The notes under the pieces: model-generated | Database searches by the model: none | Told to the model about the DNA's origin: nothing | The model's input: the letters and a program-made list of their open reading frames with translations, nothing else | Assembly (NCBI GenBank): GCA_023432465.1 | Contig: JAEYUO010000062.1 | Location: forward strand, 1 to 50,644 | Direction of reading: 5' to 3' | Length of the DNA: 50,644 bases | DNA from: Planctomycetota bacterium | GTDB taxonomy: Bacteria; Planctomycetota; Phycisphaerae; Phycisphaerales; UBA1924 | Shown: one piece after another, positions 25,750 through 38,340 of the stretch | How the letters are laid out: each line of letters begins with the position of its first letter | How positions within the stretch are numbered: position 1 is the first letter of the stretch | Program-made: the position numbers and the translations under genes

Positions 25750-26654
25750 GGGTTCGTCTCCGTGGAGGCGACTGCGGGACCGGCGGGTGCGGGATCGAAC
25801 TGGCTGCGGCTGGCGGGCGGGCGACGCTGCTCGAGCTTGATGCGTTCCTCGGCGGGAACGCCGTCCATGCCTTCGGCGCGGGTCGCCTGGAGGGCACGCA
25901 GATACAGAACGATCGACCACGAGTCGGCGACGCTGATCTTGTCGGCGTAGCCGGGCATCTTGGGCGGCGCGCCCTCGACCGTGTTGGGCACACCGTGGCG
26001 GATGACGTTGAACAGATAGCCGTCCTGCCCGGTGTAGACGGCGCGGTCCTTGTACTTGGCATCGTGGTAGCTGGGCACCGCGTAGCCCCAGCGCTGGCCG
26101 ACGAGGCCGCCGTAGCCAACGCCGTTGATCTCGCCGCCGCCCTCGCCCTGATAGCCGTGGCAGGCGGAGCAGTAGATGTCAAAACGCTCCTGACCGCGAT
26201 CGAGCATGTGCGAGACGAGCTCGGTCCGGCTCATCGAGCGGCCGTCGGCCGCGGCATCGGCGAGCATGCGCTCGAACACCGCCTCGGGCACGACCGGCTG
26301 ATACGCCGGACGGCCGGTCTCGGCATCCTTGGGCTTGCTCGCGTCGATCCCTTCGAAGACGGCGGGGTCATCGGCGACCGACCAGCCGCGGGACGGGGCG
26401 CTCGGGTCCATCGTGTAGCCGAACGGGACGGTGCCGGCGACGGGCCGCCGCATCGAGCGGCCGTCGAGGAAGAACGGCGCCTCGGACTGGGGCTTGAACT
26501 TGGGGCTGTCATCCATGTCCGGCAGGAACTGCCTGGGCGGCTTGTCGCTGCGCTCGCCGCGGCAGGCCGTCAGGCCCGACGCGAGAAGCAGCGCCGACGC
26601 GGCGCACACGGTCGTGCGAGCGAGGCGGGACATGTTGGTGGGCTGGTTGTTCAT
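25746..26654 (-). CDS. actE: Alternative complex III monoheme cytochrome c subunit ActE
   Basis: Lipid-anchored cytochrome c of alternative complex III. The lipobox LTAC puts the modified cysteine at C31. The heme-binding motif is CSACH at 162-166, with PKMPGY further on providing the likely axial methionine. It probably carries electrons from ActA/ActB toward the oxidase. The length is 302. Its stop overlaps the start of actF, and actD lies 76 bases upstream. Confidence 0.92.
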   Translation of the reverse strand: MNNQPTNMSRLARTTVCAASALLLASGLTACRGERSDKPPRQFLPDMDDSPKFKPQSEAPFFLDGRSMRRPVAGTVPFGYTMDPSAPSRGWSVADDPAVFEGIDASKPKDAETGRPAYQPVVPEAVFERMLADAAADGRSMSRTELVSHMLDRGQERFDIYCSACHGYQGEGGGEINGVGYGGLVGQRWGYAVPSYHDAKYKDRAVYTGQDGYLFNVIRHGVPNTVEGAPPKMPGYADKISVADSWSIVLYLRALQATRAEGMDGVPAEERIKLEQRRPPASRSQFDPAPAGPAVASTETNP

Positions 26655-26730
26655 CTGCTGCTCGATTGGTCTGCTGGGCTGCTGGTGCCAGATGCGTGCA
26701 TCGGGGACGGTCGTGCGCTGGGGGAGAGGG

Positions 26731-27297
26731 CTACTCCTCGACGAAATCGAACTGCGTGCCGCCGGCCTTCTCCAGCAGCTCGCGGGTGCGATCGGGGTCG
26801 AACTTGGGGTCGCCGGACTCGATGCAGATCACAAAGCGGTCATCGGACACGCGGAGGAATCGCGGCTTCTTCAGGAGGGGGTGGTACCACATGGGCAGCG
26901 CGTTGAAGGCGAACATGCCCAGCAGCGCGCTGAACGCGGCGAAGAGCACGCCGATCTCGAACGTCACGGGGACCCATGGCTGGAAGGCGTCGAACGGCTT
27001 GCCCTGCACGACGGTCGCGTAGCCCTGCGTGGTGACCCACCACTGGAAGAGGTAGCCGACGCCCGCGCCGCCGAGGCCGACGACGCCGACGATCAACGGG
27101 AGGAGGGTGTTCTTGAGGCCCATCGCCTCTTCCATGCCGTGCACCGGGAAGGGGGAGTAGACGTCCCACTTGGTGTACCCGGCATCGCGCACCTTCTCGG
27201 CGCCGTGGGTGAGGGCGGCGGGGGATTCGAACTCGGCCATCACGCCGTAGACGACCTCGCCGGACTCGGTCTTGTAGATCTTGCGTGCTTTGCTCAT
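26731..27297 (-). CDS. actD: Alternative complex III subunit ActD (DUF3341)
   Basis: Membrane subunit with two helices (about 62-84 and 110-133) and cytoplasmic termini. VYGVMAEFESPAALTHGAEKVRDAGY at the N-terminus and FPVHGMEEAMGL are typical of DUF3341/ActD. The length of 188 is normal. It lies 34 bases after actC and 76 before actE in the conserved actABCDEF order. Confidence 0.93.
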   Translation of the reverse strand: MSKARKIYKTESGEVVYGVMAEFESPAALTHGAEKVRDAGYTKWDVYSPFPVHGMEEAMGLKNTLLPLIVGVVGLGGAGVGYLFQWWVTTQGYATVVQGKPFDAFQPWVPVTFEIGVLFAAFSALLGMFAFNALPMWYHPLLKKPRFLRVSDDRFVICIESGDPKFDPDRTRELLEKAGGTQFDFVEE

Positions 27298-27331
27298 CTG
27301 CGTGTCTCCGCGCCGGGGCGCGAACAGTGAA

Positions 27332-28896
27332 TCAGTGGTGGTCGGGGTGGGGGTTGGCCTGCGGCAGGACGTTCTTGATCTCGCTCATGGCGAAGGCCGG
27401 GAGGAAGCGGAGGAAGAGCATGAAGAGGGTGACGAAGATGCCGATCGTGCCGACGAACGTGAGGACGTCGACGGTGGTCGGGTAGAACATGCCCCACTCG
27501 CCGGTGATGAACGCGCGGTGGAGGGAAGTCACGATGATGACGAACCGCTCGAACCACATGCCCACGGTCACGGCCATGGAGACGATGAAGATCCACAGCG
27601 GGCTGGTGCGGAACTTCTTGAACCAGAAGAGCTGGGGCGAGAGGACGTTGCAGGAGATCATGGCCCAGTAGGCCCACCAATAGGGCGCGCCGCGCGTCAG
27701 CCCGAGCCACTCGGCCATGAACGGCGGCACGAGCCGGTTGTAAACGAACACGTCGGCCTCGTACTTGTTGCCGGAGTACCAGGCGATGAAGAACTCCATG
27801 AAGTACGCGAAGCCGACCATCGAGCCGGTGACCAGGATGATCTTGGCCATGTTCTCGAGGTGGCGGAGCGTGATCAGGTCCTTCATATTCGGGTAGAGCT
27901 CGCGCGCCGGGATCATCAGCCCGAGCACCATCGCGAAGCCGCCGAAGATGGCGCCCGCGACGAAGTAGGGCGGGAAGATCGTGGTGTGCCAGCCGGGCAG
28001 GACCGAGGTCGCGAAGTCGAAGGACACGATCGAGTGCACGCTGAGCACCAGCGGCGTGCTGACGCCGGCGAGCATGATGTAGGCCTTCTCGTAGTTCTGC
28101 CAGTGGCGGGTGCTGAAGCGCCAGCCCATGGAGAGCAGGCCGTAGATCCACGCCCGCAGCGTGTCCTGCCGCAGGTTGATGAACGGCGCAACGGTCGGGC
28201 CGCTGGCGTTCTTCAACCGCAGCACCGCGCGGTCGCGGAGCGTGGCGAAGTCGGGGATCATGCCCATGTACCAGAACAGCAGCGACACGGTGAAGTAGGT
28301 GCTGACCGCGAAGACGTCCCACAGCAGCGGGCTGCGGAAGTTGGGCCAGATGGCGTTGGCGTTGGGGATGGGGAAGACCATCCAGATCATCCAGACACGG
28401 CCGACGTGGATGCCGGGGTAGGTGCCGGCGCAGATGACCGCGAAGATGGTCATGGCCTCGGCAGCGCGGTTGATGCTCGTGCGCCACTTCTGCTTGAGCA
28501 GGCAGAGGATGGCGGAGATCAGCGTGCCGGCGTGGCCGATACCGATCCAGAACACGAAGTTGGTGATATCCCACGCCCAGTCGACCTGGTTGTTCAGGCC
28601 CCAGACGCCGACGCCGGTGACCAGCAGGTAGATGATCATCAGCGTGCCGACACCCGCGAGGGTGGAGACAAGGCCGAAGACCGGCAACCACCAGCCGCCG
28701 GGCCGCTGCTCGCAGTAGCCGCAGACGATCTCGGTGATGTCGTGGAAGCTGCGGTTGTTCAGCACCAGCGGCGCGCGCTTCGACGGGTCGTCGATCAGCG
28801 TGCCGTCGCCGGTGCTCGGGTCCATCTCGATGGGCCGGTCGGGCTTGAGAGCCCCGGCCAGTCGACCCGCATTGAACTCGTCAGGATGGATCGCGC

Positions 28897-28900
<4 letters not shown>
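27332..28900 (-). CDS. actC: Alternative complex III quinol-binding subunit ActC (NrfD/PsrC family)
   Basis: Large membrane subunit with about ten helices that is expected to bind and oxidise menaquinol. The 522 residues include NrfD-family segments FWIGIGHAGTLISAILCL, VSFDFATSVLPGWHTTIFPPYFV and MEFFIAWYSGNKYE. The N-terminal 65 residues are soluble. Its ATG overlaps the actB stop by four bases with GGAG seven bases upstream, so the two subunits are translationally coupled. Confidence 0.95.
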
Positions 28901-32493
<3,593 letters not shown>

Positions 32494-32562
32494 CGCGTGT
32501 GATCCGTGTCGCAAGGTCGGGAAGGGTCAGAGAGGCGGAGGCGAAGCGGCGGAGGGAAGAGA

Positions 32563-33306
32563 TCAGTAGTGGCAGGCGGCGCAGTTCTCGGGCAACAGGT
32601 GCAGGTTGCTCTCCGCCAAACCGCTGAGCAGCGCTGCGCCGCCGGGCGAGCCCGAATCGAGCGCGCCGTGCGCGGTGTTGCCCTGTGTGGCGGTGTTCAG
32701 CCCGCCGGTGATGTTGAACTGGTTGCGCACCCAGTACAGATCCGTCACCTTGTCCCTGGGCACCAGGTGCGGCTCGGGGTTGCGGTGGCAATCCAGACAC
32801 CAGCTCATGCTCAGCGGCTCGACCTGGTGCACGACGGGCTGCTCCATGATGTTGCCGTGGCAGGAGAAGCACGACACGCCCGCGGCGATGTGCACGTTGT
32901 GCGGGAAGTTGCGGACATAGTCCGGCACCTTGTGCACGCGACGCCACTGGATGGGCGCATCCTCGGCCCACGCATCGCGGATGAACTGCACCCTCGGCTG
33001 GCGGGCGAACGTCTCGGAGACATGGCCGTCGGCGTGGCAGCCGATGCACGTGCTCACCGACGGGATGTTCGCCTCGGGCGAATCTTCAACGTGGCTGTGG
33101 CAGTACCGGCAGTCCAGGCCCAGCTTGCCCGCGTGGATCGCGTGGCTGAAGCCGCTGGACGGCTGCGACGGCATGTATCCCACGCGCCAGTACTTCGGGG
33201 TTGCGTAGTACCACACTCCGCCGATCACCGCGCTGCCGCCGCCGAGCGCCGCGGCGAGAAACAACGGCGGGAGTTTGTTGGTCCACTTTGGGAAGATGGT
33301 TGACAC
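32563..33306 (-). CDS. actA: Alternative complex III pentaheme cytochrome c subunit ActA
   Basis: Membrane-anchored multiheme cytochrome, first gene of the ACIII/caa3 run. Five CxxCH motifs lie at 66-70 (CRYCH), 87-91 (CIGCH), 146-150 (CFSCH), 170-174 (CLDCH) and 242-246 (CAACH). One membrane helix lies at about 12-34. The 247 residues end one residue after the last heme motif. The GTG at 33306 begins the typical family N-terminus and is preceded by GGAGAAG. The five hemes depend on the ResB/CcsA system encoded upstream. Confidence 0.95.
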   Translation of the reverse strand: MSTIFPKWTNKLPPLFLAAALGGGSAVIGGVWYYATPKYWRVGYMPSQPSSGFSHAIHAGKLGLDCRYCHSHVEDSPEANIPSVSTCIGCHADGHVSETFARQPRVQFIRDAWAEDAPIQWRRVHKVPDYVRNFPHNVHIAAGVSCFSCHGNIMEQPVVHQVEPLSMSWCLDCHRNPEPHLVPRDKVTDLYWVRNQFNITGGLNTATQGNTAHGALDSGSPGGAALLSGLAESNLHLLPENCAACHY

Positions 33307-33539
33307 GGCCGCTTCTTCTCCATTGGGGCCCGATCTTGGGGCGCACAAACGCCCAAAGCACCGGTCCCAAACACGCCCCCGGGGTTATCGTCCGCCTATT
33401 CCCGCTCAAGTGCAAGATTTGCGGTCTGGCAGGAAGTGTCGGGGACCTGTTCCTACTCTGTCAAGGCCTCGCGAGCGTTTGGCAATAAATGAGACGGAGT
33501 CTCAACACATCGGCGCCCGTTTCCACTCCGGAGGACCCC
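33307..33539. promoter_or_regulatory. Divergent control region of actA and ctaA
   Basis: The 233 bases between the GTG of actA and the ATG of ctaA must hold the promoters of both units. I see no convincing -35/-10 pair or palindromic operator on either strand. The part before ctaA is less GC-rich than its surroundings. Confidence 0.45.
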
Positions 33540-34961
33540 ATGAGCTCGCTCCAGGTTGGGTCAGATTCCAGCGGCACTCTTGGCCGCGCCATCGTCGTCG
33601 GATTCGCCTCTTCCGTCGCCGTCTGGGTCACGTGGTTCATGACCCACCTGCCCTGGGTGGGAATGAGCGAACCGGTAAGCATGCCCATCGTTCTGGGGGT
33701 GTGGCTGCTGTCCGGGGCCTTCGCCGTGGCGTGGACGGAGCGCAAAAACCCAGTAATCGTGGGCATTTTGGGGGGAGTAGTGTGCGCGCTCGTCGGGCTC
33801 CTGGTCTTGGGGACCAAGGTCGTTCCCGATGCCGCGGCGGATGGGATCGCCCCCGGGGGAACCCGCGATACCCTCCCCTCGGTCGCGCTGATCATCCCCG
33901 CATTCCTCGTTCTGGGGGGGGCGATCGGGGTTGCCACCGGACTCGTTTCTCGACTGGTTCCCAAGCTGTGCGCGGGGCCAAGTTCGGCCCTCGCGCAGAT
34001 GGGTGTGGTCGTGGCAATAGGGATTACCCCACTTTTGGTGGTTGGCGGGCTGGTGACGAGCACGGACTCGGGAATGGCCGTTCCGGACTGGCCCAACACC
34101 TTTGGCAGCAACATGTTCCTGTATCCGCTGGGGCCGCGGTCCGAGCCGGGTCTCTTCCTGGAGCACGCCCACAGGCTGTTTGGCTCGCTGGTCGGCCTGA
34201 TGACGTTGATCCTGGCGGGGTGGGTGATCGCGCAGGACAGCCGGCGCTGGGTGAAGGTTCTCGCGGTGGTCGCCCTGTCGCTGGTGATCGTGCAGGGCGT
34301 GCTGGGGGGGTGGCGCGTGCTGGCCGGGTCGGATGTCCCGACGGAGGACAACCGCTGGCTGGCGATGCTGCACGGGGTGCTGGGGCAGTTGGTCTTCGGG
34401 GTGGTCGTCGCGCTGGCCGCGACGCTCAGCCCGCTCTTCCGTTCCGGGGCGACCGTGCGGCCGCACGCATCCATCCGGCGTTTCAAGGTGTTTTCCGCCG
34501 GGTTGACGCACGCCCTGATTCTGCAACTGATCTTCGGCGCGATGTATCGGCACATGCGGAGCGGGCACGCGTTGTGGACGCACGCGGGCTTCTCGGTGGT
34601 CATCATGGTCCTGGCGATCGTGGCGGGCTTTGTGGCGATCGGCCTTGCGCGGCGCGATGAGGGCGAGGATTCTCCGGCCGGTCCGGCGGCGGCGGTCCCG
34701 GCTCTGGCGTGCACGCTCCGGCGGATCGGCCTTGGGCTGGTCATCGTCGTGGCGTTGCAGTTTGCGCTGGGGTGGGCGGCGTTCTTCGTGGGCGGGGCGG
34801 AAAGGACCGCCGCGAACCCCACGGAGGCCCTGATCCGCACGGCCCACCAGGCCAATGGCGCCATCCTTATCGCCTTTGCGGCGCTGGCGTTTGTGTGGTC
34901 TCGGTGGGTTCTCCGCCGTGCGGGCGTTTCAGCCGTTTCCGCTCCTGCTGGTGCAGCCTGA
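33540..34961 (+). CDS. ctaA: Heme A synthase CtaA (COX15 family)
   Basis: Oxidises heme O to heme A for the CoxA subunit. The 473-residue protein has about eleven predicted helices, including extra ones at the N-terminus. The four conserved histidine motifs are present: EHAHRLFGSLVG, MLHGVLGQLVFG, THALILQLIFGAMYRHM and TAHQANGAIL. The ATG at 33540 is preceded by GGAGGA four bases away; an upstream in-frame ATG at 33489 has no ribosome site. It is divergent from actA and is the only respiratory gene on the + strand here. CtaB (heme O synthase) is not in the window. Confidence 0.92.
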   Translation: MSSLQVGSDSSGTLGRAIVVGFASSVAVWVTWFMTHLPWVGMSEPVSMPIVLGVWLLSGAFAVAWTERKNPVIVGILGGVVCALVGLLVLGTKVVPDAAADGIAPGGTRDTLPSVALIIPAFLVLGGAIGVATGLVSRLVPKLCAGPSSALAQMGVVVAIGITPLLVVGGLVTSTDSGMAVPDWPNTFGSNMFLYPLGPRSEPGLFLEHAHRLFGSLVGLMTLILAGWVIAQDSRRWVKVLAVVALSLVIVQGVLGGWRVLAGSDVPTEDNRWLAMLHGVLGQLVFGVVVALAATLSPLFRSGATVRPHASIRRFKVFSAGLTHALILQLIFGAMYRHMRSGHALWTHAGFSVVIMVLAIVAGFVAIGLARRDEGEDSPAGPAAAVPALACTLRRIGLGLVIVVALQFALGWAAFFVGGAERTAANPTEALIRTAHQANGAILIAFAALAFVWSRWVLRRAGVSAVSAPAGAA

Positions 34962-35095
34962 TCGGCAACGGCTCGATAAGCTGGGAAGGACGCTTGTGCG
35001 GGCGTTTGCCGCCGCGGCAGATTCCCGCGGGATTCCGGCAATTCGCCGGACACCCAGGGCGTTGAACTGGCGTATCGACTCCCGGAGGGATGCGC

Positions 35096-36730
35096 ATGCC
35101 CCGCCATCTGTTTGCCCGTCAGTCTGCTGCCACGCCACCTGCCCCCGCCGCGCCGTCGCCCCCGGCCACGCCGGCCTCGGATGACCCGGGCGCGGCCACG
35201 CCGAAGCGTGGGACTGCTCGCCCGAGGCCGATCAGCAGCTCGATGACATCGATCCGGGCGAAGGACTTCGGCTTTGAGCAGGCGCGGCACCTTCTGTGGC
35301 GCGCGGGCTTCGGCGGCACGCCGCAGCAGATCCAGACGCTCGCGCAGTGGGGACCGGAGCGGTCGGTCGACTATCTCCTGGATTACAAGGACATCCCCGC
35401 CGAGGAGATCAAGGGCACGCTGTTCGACCGCGACATCATGCGGCCGTACAACGCGGAGGAGCGGGGCGAGCTGGCGATGGCTCGGCGACAGGGCGATGAG
35501 GCCGCGGTCGCGCGGCTTCGTGCGCAGCGTCAGACCGCCGAGCAGAACGACCGGCGGCAGGTCCGCCGGATGCAGCAGTGGTGGGTCAAGCGGATGATCG
35601 AGACGCCGCGGCCGCTTGAAGAGAAAATGACGCTCTTCTGGCACGGGCACTTCGCGACCTCGTACCGGACGATCGAAGACTCGTACCACATGTTCATGCA
35701 GAACAACCTGTTCCGCACGCACGCGGTGGGGAACTTCGGCGAGTTGATGTTCGCAATCATCCGCGACCCGGCGATGATCGCGTATCTCGACAACAACGAC
35801 TCGCGCAAGGGCAGGCCCAACGAGAACCTGGCGCGCGAGCTGATGGAGCTCTTCAGCCTCGGCGTTGGGAACTACACCGAGAAGGACATCAAGGAGGGCG
35901 CACGCGCGCTCACTGGGTACACGTTCGAGGATGACCGCTTTGTCTTCCAGCGGAACAACCACGACGAAGAGGCGAAGACGATTCTCGGAGAGAAGGGCCC
36001 GCTCGATGGCGACGGGTTTGTCCGCGCGATCCTGAAGCAGCCCGCGTGCTCACGATACATGGCCCGCAAGCTGTACCGCTTCTTCGCTGCGGACTATCCG
36101 ACGGGGCGGCCGGAAGTGGACAGCGCGGCGGAGTCGGTGATCCGACGCATGGCGGGCACGATGGTCGGGGCGAAGTACGAGATCAAGCCGGTGCTGCGGC
36201 AGCTCTTCCTGTCCGAACACTTCTACGAGCCCGCGCTCATGAACGAGATGATCAAGTCGCCGACCGAACTGGTCGTGGGCGCGGTCCGCTCGCTCAACAC
36301 GCCGGTGCGCGATATCGATGTGCTCGTCGATGCGATGGGGCTGATGGGCCAGTCGCTCCTGTTCCCGCCGAGCGTCAAGGGATGGGACGGCGGACGCGCG
36401 TGGATCAACACCGCCACGCTGTACACGCGCCAGAACATCATGTGCTTCCTGCTGACCGGGCAGATGCCCGCGGGAAGGCGCGATGCCCTCAAGGACATCG
36501 AGAAGTATGACCCGACGGACCTGCTGGCGGACCTGCGGGATTCGGGCGGGGGCACGGACCCGGAGGCCGTGGCGGATTACCTGCTGCGGTTTGCGCTGGG
36601 GAACAACACGCCGCGGAACCGCGCGGTGCTGACGGACTTCCTCGCCCTGCATGGCAACCGGGTTGTGCCCGAGACGGTTGCGGGGCTGCTGCTGCTTGTG
36701 ACGGCGATGCCGGAGTATCAGCTCTGCTGA
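35096..36730 (+). CDS. DUF1800 family protein
   Basis: Large protein of unknown function common in Planctomycetes and usually paired with a DUF1501 gene, as here. The first 50 residues are Pro/Ala-rich and probably disordered. The family part runs from about 55 to 540, with HLLWRAGFGGTPQQI, MTLFWHGHFATS, NENLARELMELFSLGVGNYTE and SVKGWDGGRAWIN. The ATG at 35096 is favoured because GGAGGG ends six bases before it; the ATG at 35090 is too close. The 134-base gap before the gene shows nothing recognisable. Confidence 0.92.
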   Translation: MPRHLFARQSAATPPAPAAPSPPATPASDDPGAATPKRGTARPRPISSSMTSIRAKDFGFEQARHLLWRAGFGGTPQQIQTLAQWGPERSVDYLLDYKDIPAEEIKGTLFDRDIMRPYNAEERGELAMARRQGDEAAVARLRAQRQTAEQNDRRQVRRMQQWWVKRMIETPRPLEEKMTLFWHGHFATSYRTIEDSYHMFMQNNLFRTHAVGNFGELMFAIIRDPAMIAYLDNNDSRKGRPNENLARELMELFSLGVGNYTEKDIKEGARALTGYTFEDDRFVFQRNNHDEEAKTILGEKGPLDGDGFVRAILKQPACSRYMARKLYRFFAADYPTGRPEVDSAAESVIRRMAGTMVGAKYEIKPVLRQLFLSEHFYEPALMNEMIKSPTELVVGAVRSLNTPVRDIDVLVDAMGLMGQSLLFPPSVKGWDGGRAWINTATLYTRQNIMCFLLTGQMPAGRRDALKDIEKYDPTDLLADLRDSGGGTDPEAVADYLLRFALGNNTPRNRAVLTDFLALHGNRVVPETVAGLLLLVTAMPEYQLC

Positions 36731-36744
36731 CGCAGAGCAAAGTT

Positions 36745-36823
36745 CCAAATGGCAAATGGCCAGATTGCCAAATGGAAGCGACGAACCGTGTTTGATTTGG
36801 CCATGTGGCAGTTTGCGATTTGG
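36745..36823. repeat. 33-base imperfect inverted repeat between DUF1800 and DUF1501 genes
   Basis: Arms at 36745-36777 and 36791-36823 pair at 26 of 33 positions around a 13-base loop. The left arm is built from CCAAATG/GCAAATG-like words with partial 7-base spacing. The structure nearly fills the spacer between the two + strand genes and could attenuate transcription between them or mark a small repeat element. Confidence 0.8.
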
Positions 36824-36840
36824 CTCTATGGAGCTCTTCC

Positions 36841-38142
36841 ATGTCCGACCCCATCGCCTTTACACGCCGCCAGTTTCTCTCGACGGGCTTGGTGCTCACC
36901 TCCGCGGCGGTGACGGTGCCGGCGTTCATCAACCGCTCGGCGTTCGGTCTGCCGATGCCCGGCGAGTTCATGAGCGAGATTCCCGGTGTGCCGACGGATC
37001 ATGTGCTGGTGGTGGTGCAGCTTGGCGGCGGGAACGACGGGCTCAACAGCGTCGTGCCGTTCGGCGATCCGAACTACTACCGCGTGCGGCCGTCGATCGG
37101 CATCCGCGAGAACAACGTCCTCAAGCTCGACAAGGCCAAGGGCATCGGGCTGCACCCCAACATGAAGGGCATCCTCGAGCTGCACGATGAGGGCCTGTGC
37201 GCGATCGTGCAGGGCGTGGGCTATCCGAATCCCAACCGCTCGCACTTCAAGTCGATGGACATCTGGCACACCGCCGACACCTCCGCCACCGGCGACGGGT
37301 GGCTGGGGCGCTACTTCGACTCGGAATGCTGCGGCGTGGGCGATGGCGGTAAGCCCGAGCCCGAGCCGATGGCTGGGATCGCGGTGGGGCGCGAAGCCCC
37401 GCTGGCGATGCAGGGCAGGCTTTCGCGGCCGATCGGCTTCGAGGACCCGAGCCTGTTCCGCTGGCTGGGCAAGGATGTGCACGATTCGCTGAGCGATCCG
37501 TACGAGCAGATCAACCGCCGCGGCCTGGTTGAAGGCGTCGGCGGCGAGACCAACGCGGGCTTCCTGATGCGGACCTCGCTCGATGCGCAGATCTCCAGCG
37601 ACCAGATCCGCCGCGCTGTGGCGCAGCGGCCGCTGTCGCCGTATCCGAACAACGAACTCTCGCGTCAGTTGCAGATGATTTCGAGCATGATCCGTGCGGG
37701 GCTGAAGACGCGCGTGTACTACGCGAACCTTGGCGGGTTCGACACGCACGCGGGGCAGGGCGGCGAGCAGGGTCGGCACGCGCAGCTGATGGAGACACTC
37801 AGCTCGAGCCTCCGCGCGTTCTACGAGGACCTGAAGAAGCAGGGCAACGACGGGCGCGTGCTGACGATGAGTTTCTCGGAGTTTGGCCGGCGCGTGGCGC
37901 AGAACGCCTCGGGCGGGACCGACCACGGCACCGCCGCGCCGATGTTCCTGTTCGGGCCGATGGTCAAGGCGGGCGTGCACGGGAAGCACCCGTCGCTGAC
38001 GGATCTTGATCAGGGTGATCTGAAGTACGGCACGGACTTCCGCGGCGTGTACGCGGCGATCCTGGAGAGCTGGCTGAAGGCCGACTCGCGCAAGATCCTC
38101 GAAGGAAGCTACCGGCCGTTTGATGTGATCAAGAAGGCGTAG
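36841..38142 (+). CDS. DUF1501 family protein, Tat-exported
   Basis: Exported protein of the sulfatase-like DUF1501 family. The 433 residues start with a Tat signal (TRRQFLSTGLVL, about 8-19). Family motifs are VVVQLGGGNDGLNSVVP, NPNRSHFKSMDIWHTAD, NLGGFDTHAGQ, FSEFGRRVAQNASGGTDHG and FGPMVKAGVHG. The conserved His and Asp residues suggest a metal-dependent hydrolase, but no reaction is known. GGAG lies seven bases before the ATG. The DUF1800 gene upstream is its standard partner. Confidence 0.93.
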   Translation: MSDPIAFTRRQFLSTGLVLTSAAVTVPAFINRSAFGLPMPGEFMSEIPGVPTDHVLVVVQLGGGNDGLNSVVPFGDPNYYRVRPSIGIRENNVLKLDKAKGIGLHPNMKGILELHDEGLCAIVQGVGYPNPNRSHFKSMDIWHTADTSATGDGWLGRYFDSECCGVGDGGKPEPEPMAGIAVGREAPLAMQGRLSRPIGFEDPSLFRWLGKDVHDSLSDPYEQINRRGLVEGVGGETNAGFLMRTSLDAQISSDQIRRAVAQRPLSPYPNNELSRQLQMISSMIRAGLKTRVYYANLGGFDTHAGQGGEQGRHAQLMETLSSSLRAFYEDLKKQGNDGRVLTMSFSEFGRRVAQNASGGTDHGTAAPMFLFGPMVKAGVHGKHPSLTDLDQGDLKYGTDFRGVYAAILESWLKADSRKILEGSYRPFDVIKKA

Positions 38143-38144
38143 GA

Positions 38145-38340
38145 AGGAACACAGAGGGAGCAGAGCAAGCAGAGGGAAGCAGAGCCGGATCTGGATTTTG
38201 GATTGCGGATTTTGGATTTTGGATTGAACGCGCAGACCATTTGGTGCGACCGTTCGTGATGGCAGGCTCCGAGGCATCGCCCCTGCTTACCCGGCTTCCC
38301 CTCTGCTGTCCTCTGCTTGCTCTGCTCCCTCTGTGTTCCT
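38145..38340. repeat. Long inverted-repeat element, 31-base perfect arms
   Basis: Arms at 38145-38175 and 38310-38340 are perfect reverse complements over 31 bases, and imperfect pairing continues inward for about 12-15 more. The interior is about 134 bases and contains the GGATTTT heptamer tract. The left arm begins three bases after the DUF1501 stop; the right arm and part of the interior encode the last 18 residues of the zinc-ribbon gene on the other strand. Outer ends read AGGAACACAGA inward. Confidence 0.95.
38193..38227. repeat. Heptanucleotide repeat, five units (GGATTTT-like)
   Basis: GGATTTT, GGATTGC, GGATTTT, GGATTTT and GGATTGA follow without gap inside the 38145-38340 inverted-repeat element. 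It is AT-rich against a GC-rich background. Confidence 0.9.

Noticed and set aside
33461..35962. Open frame of 833 codons on the minus strand
   Set aside because: It is antisense to ctaA and the DUF1800 gene and has no recognisable domain.
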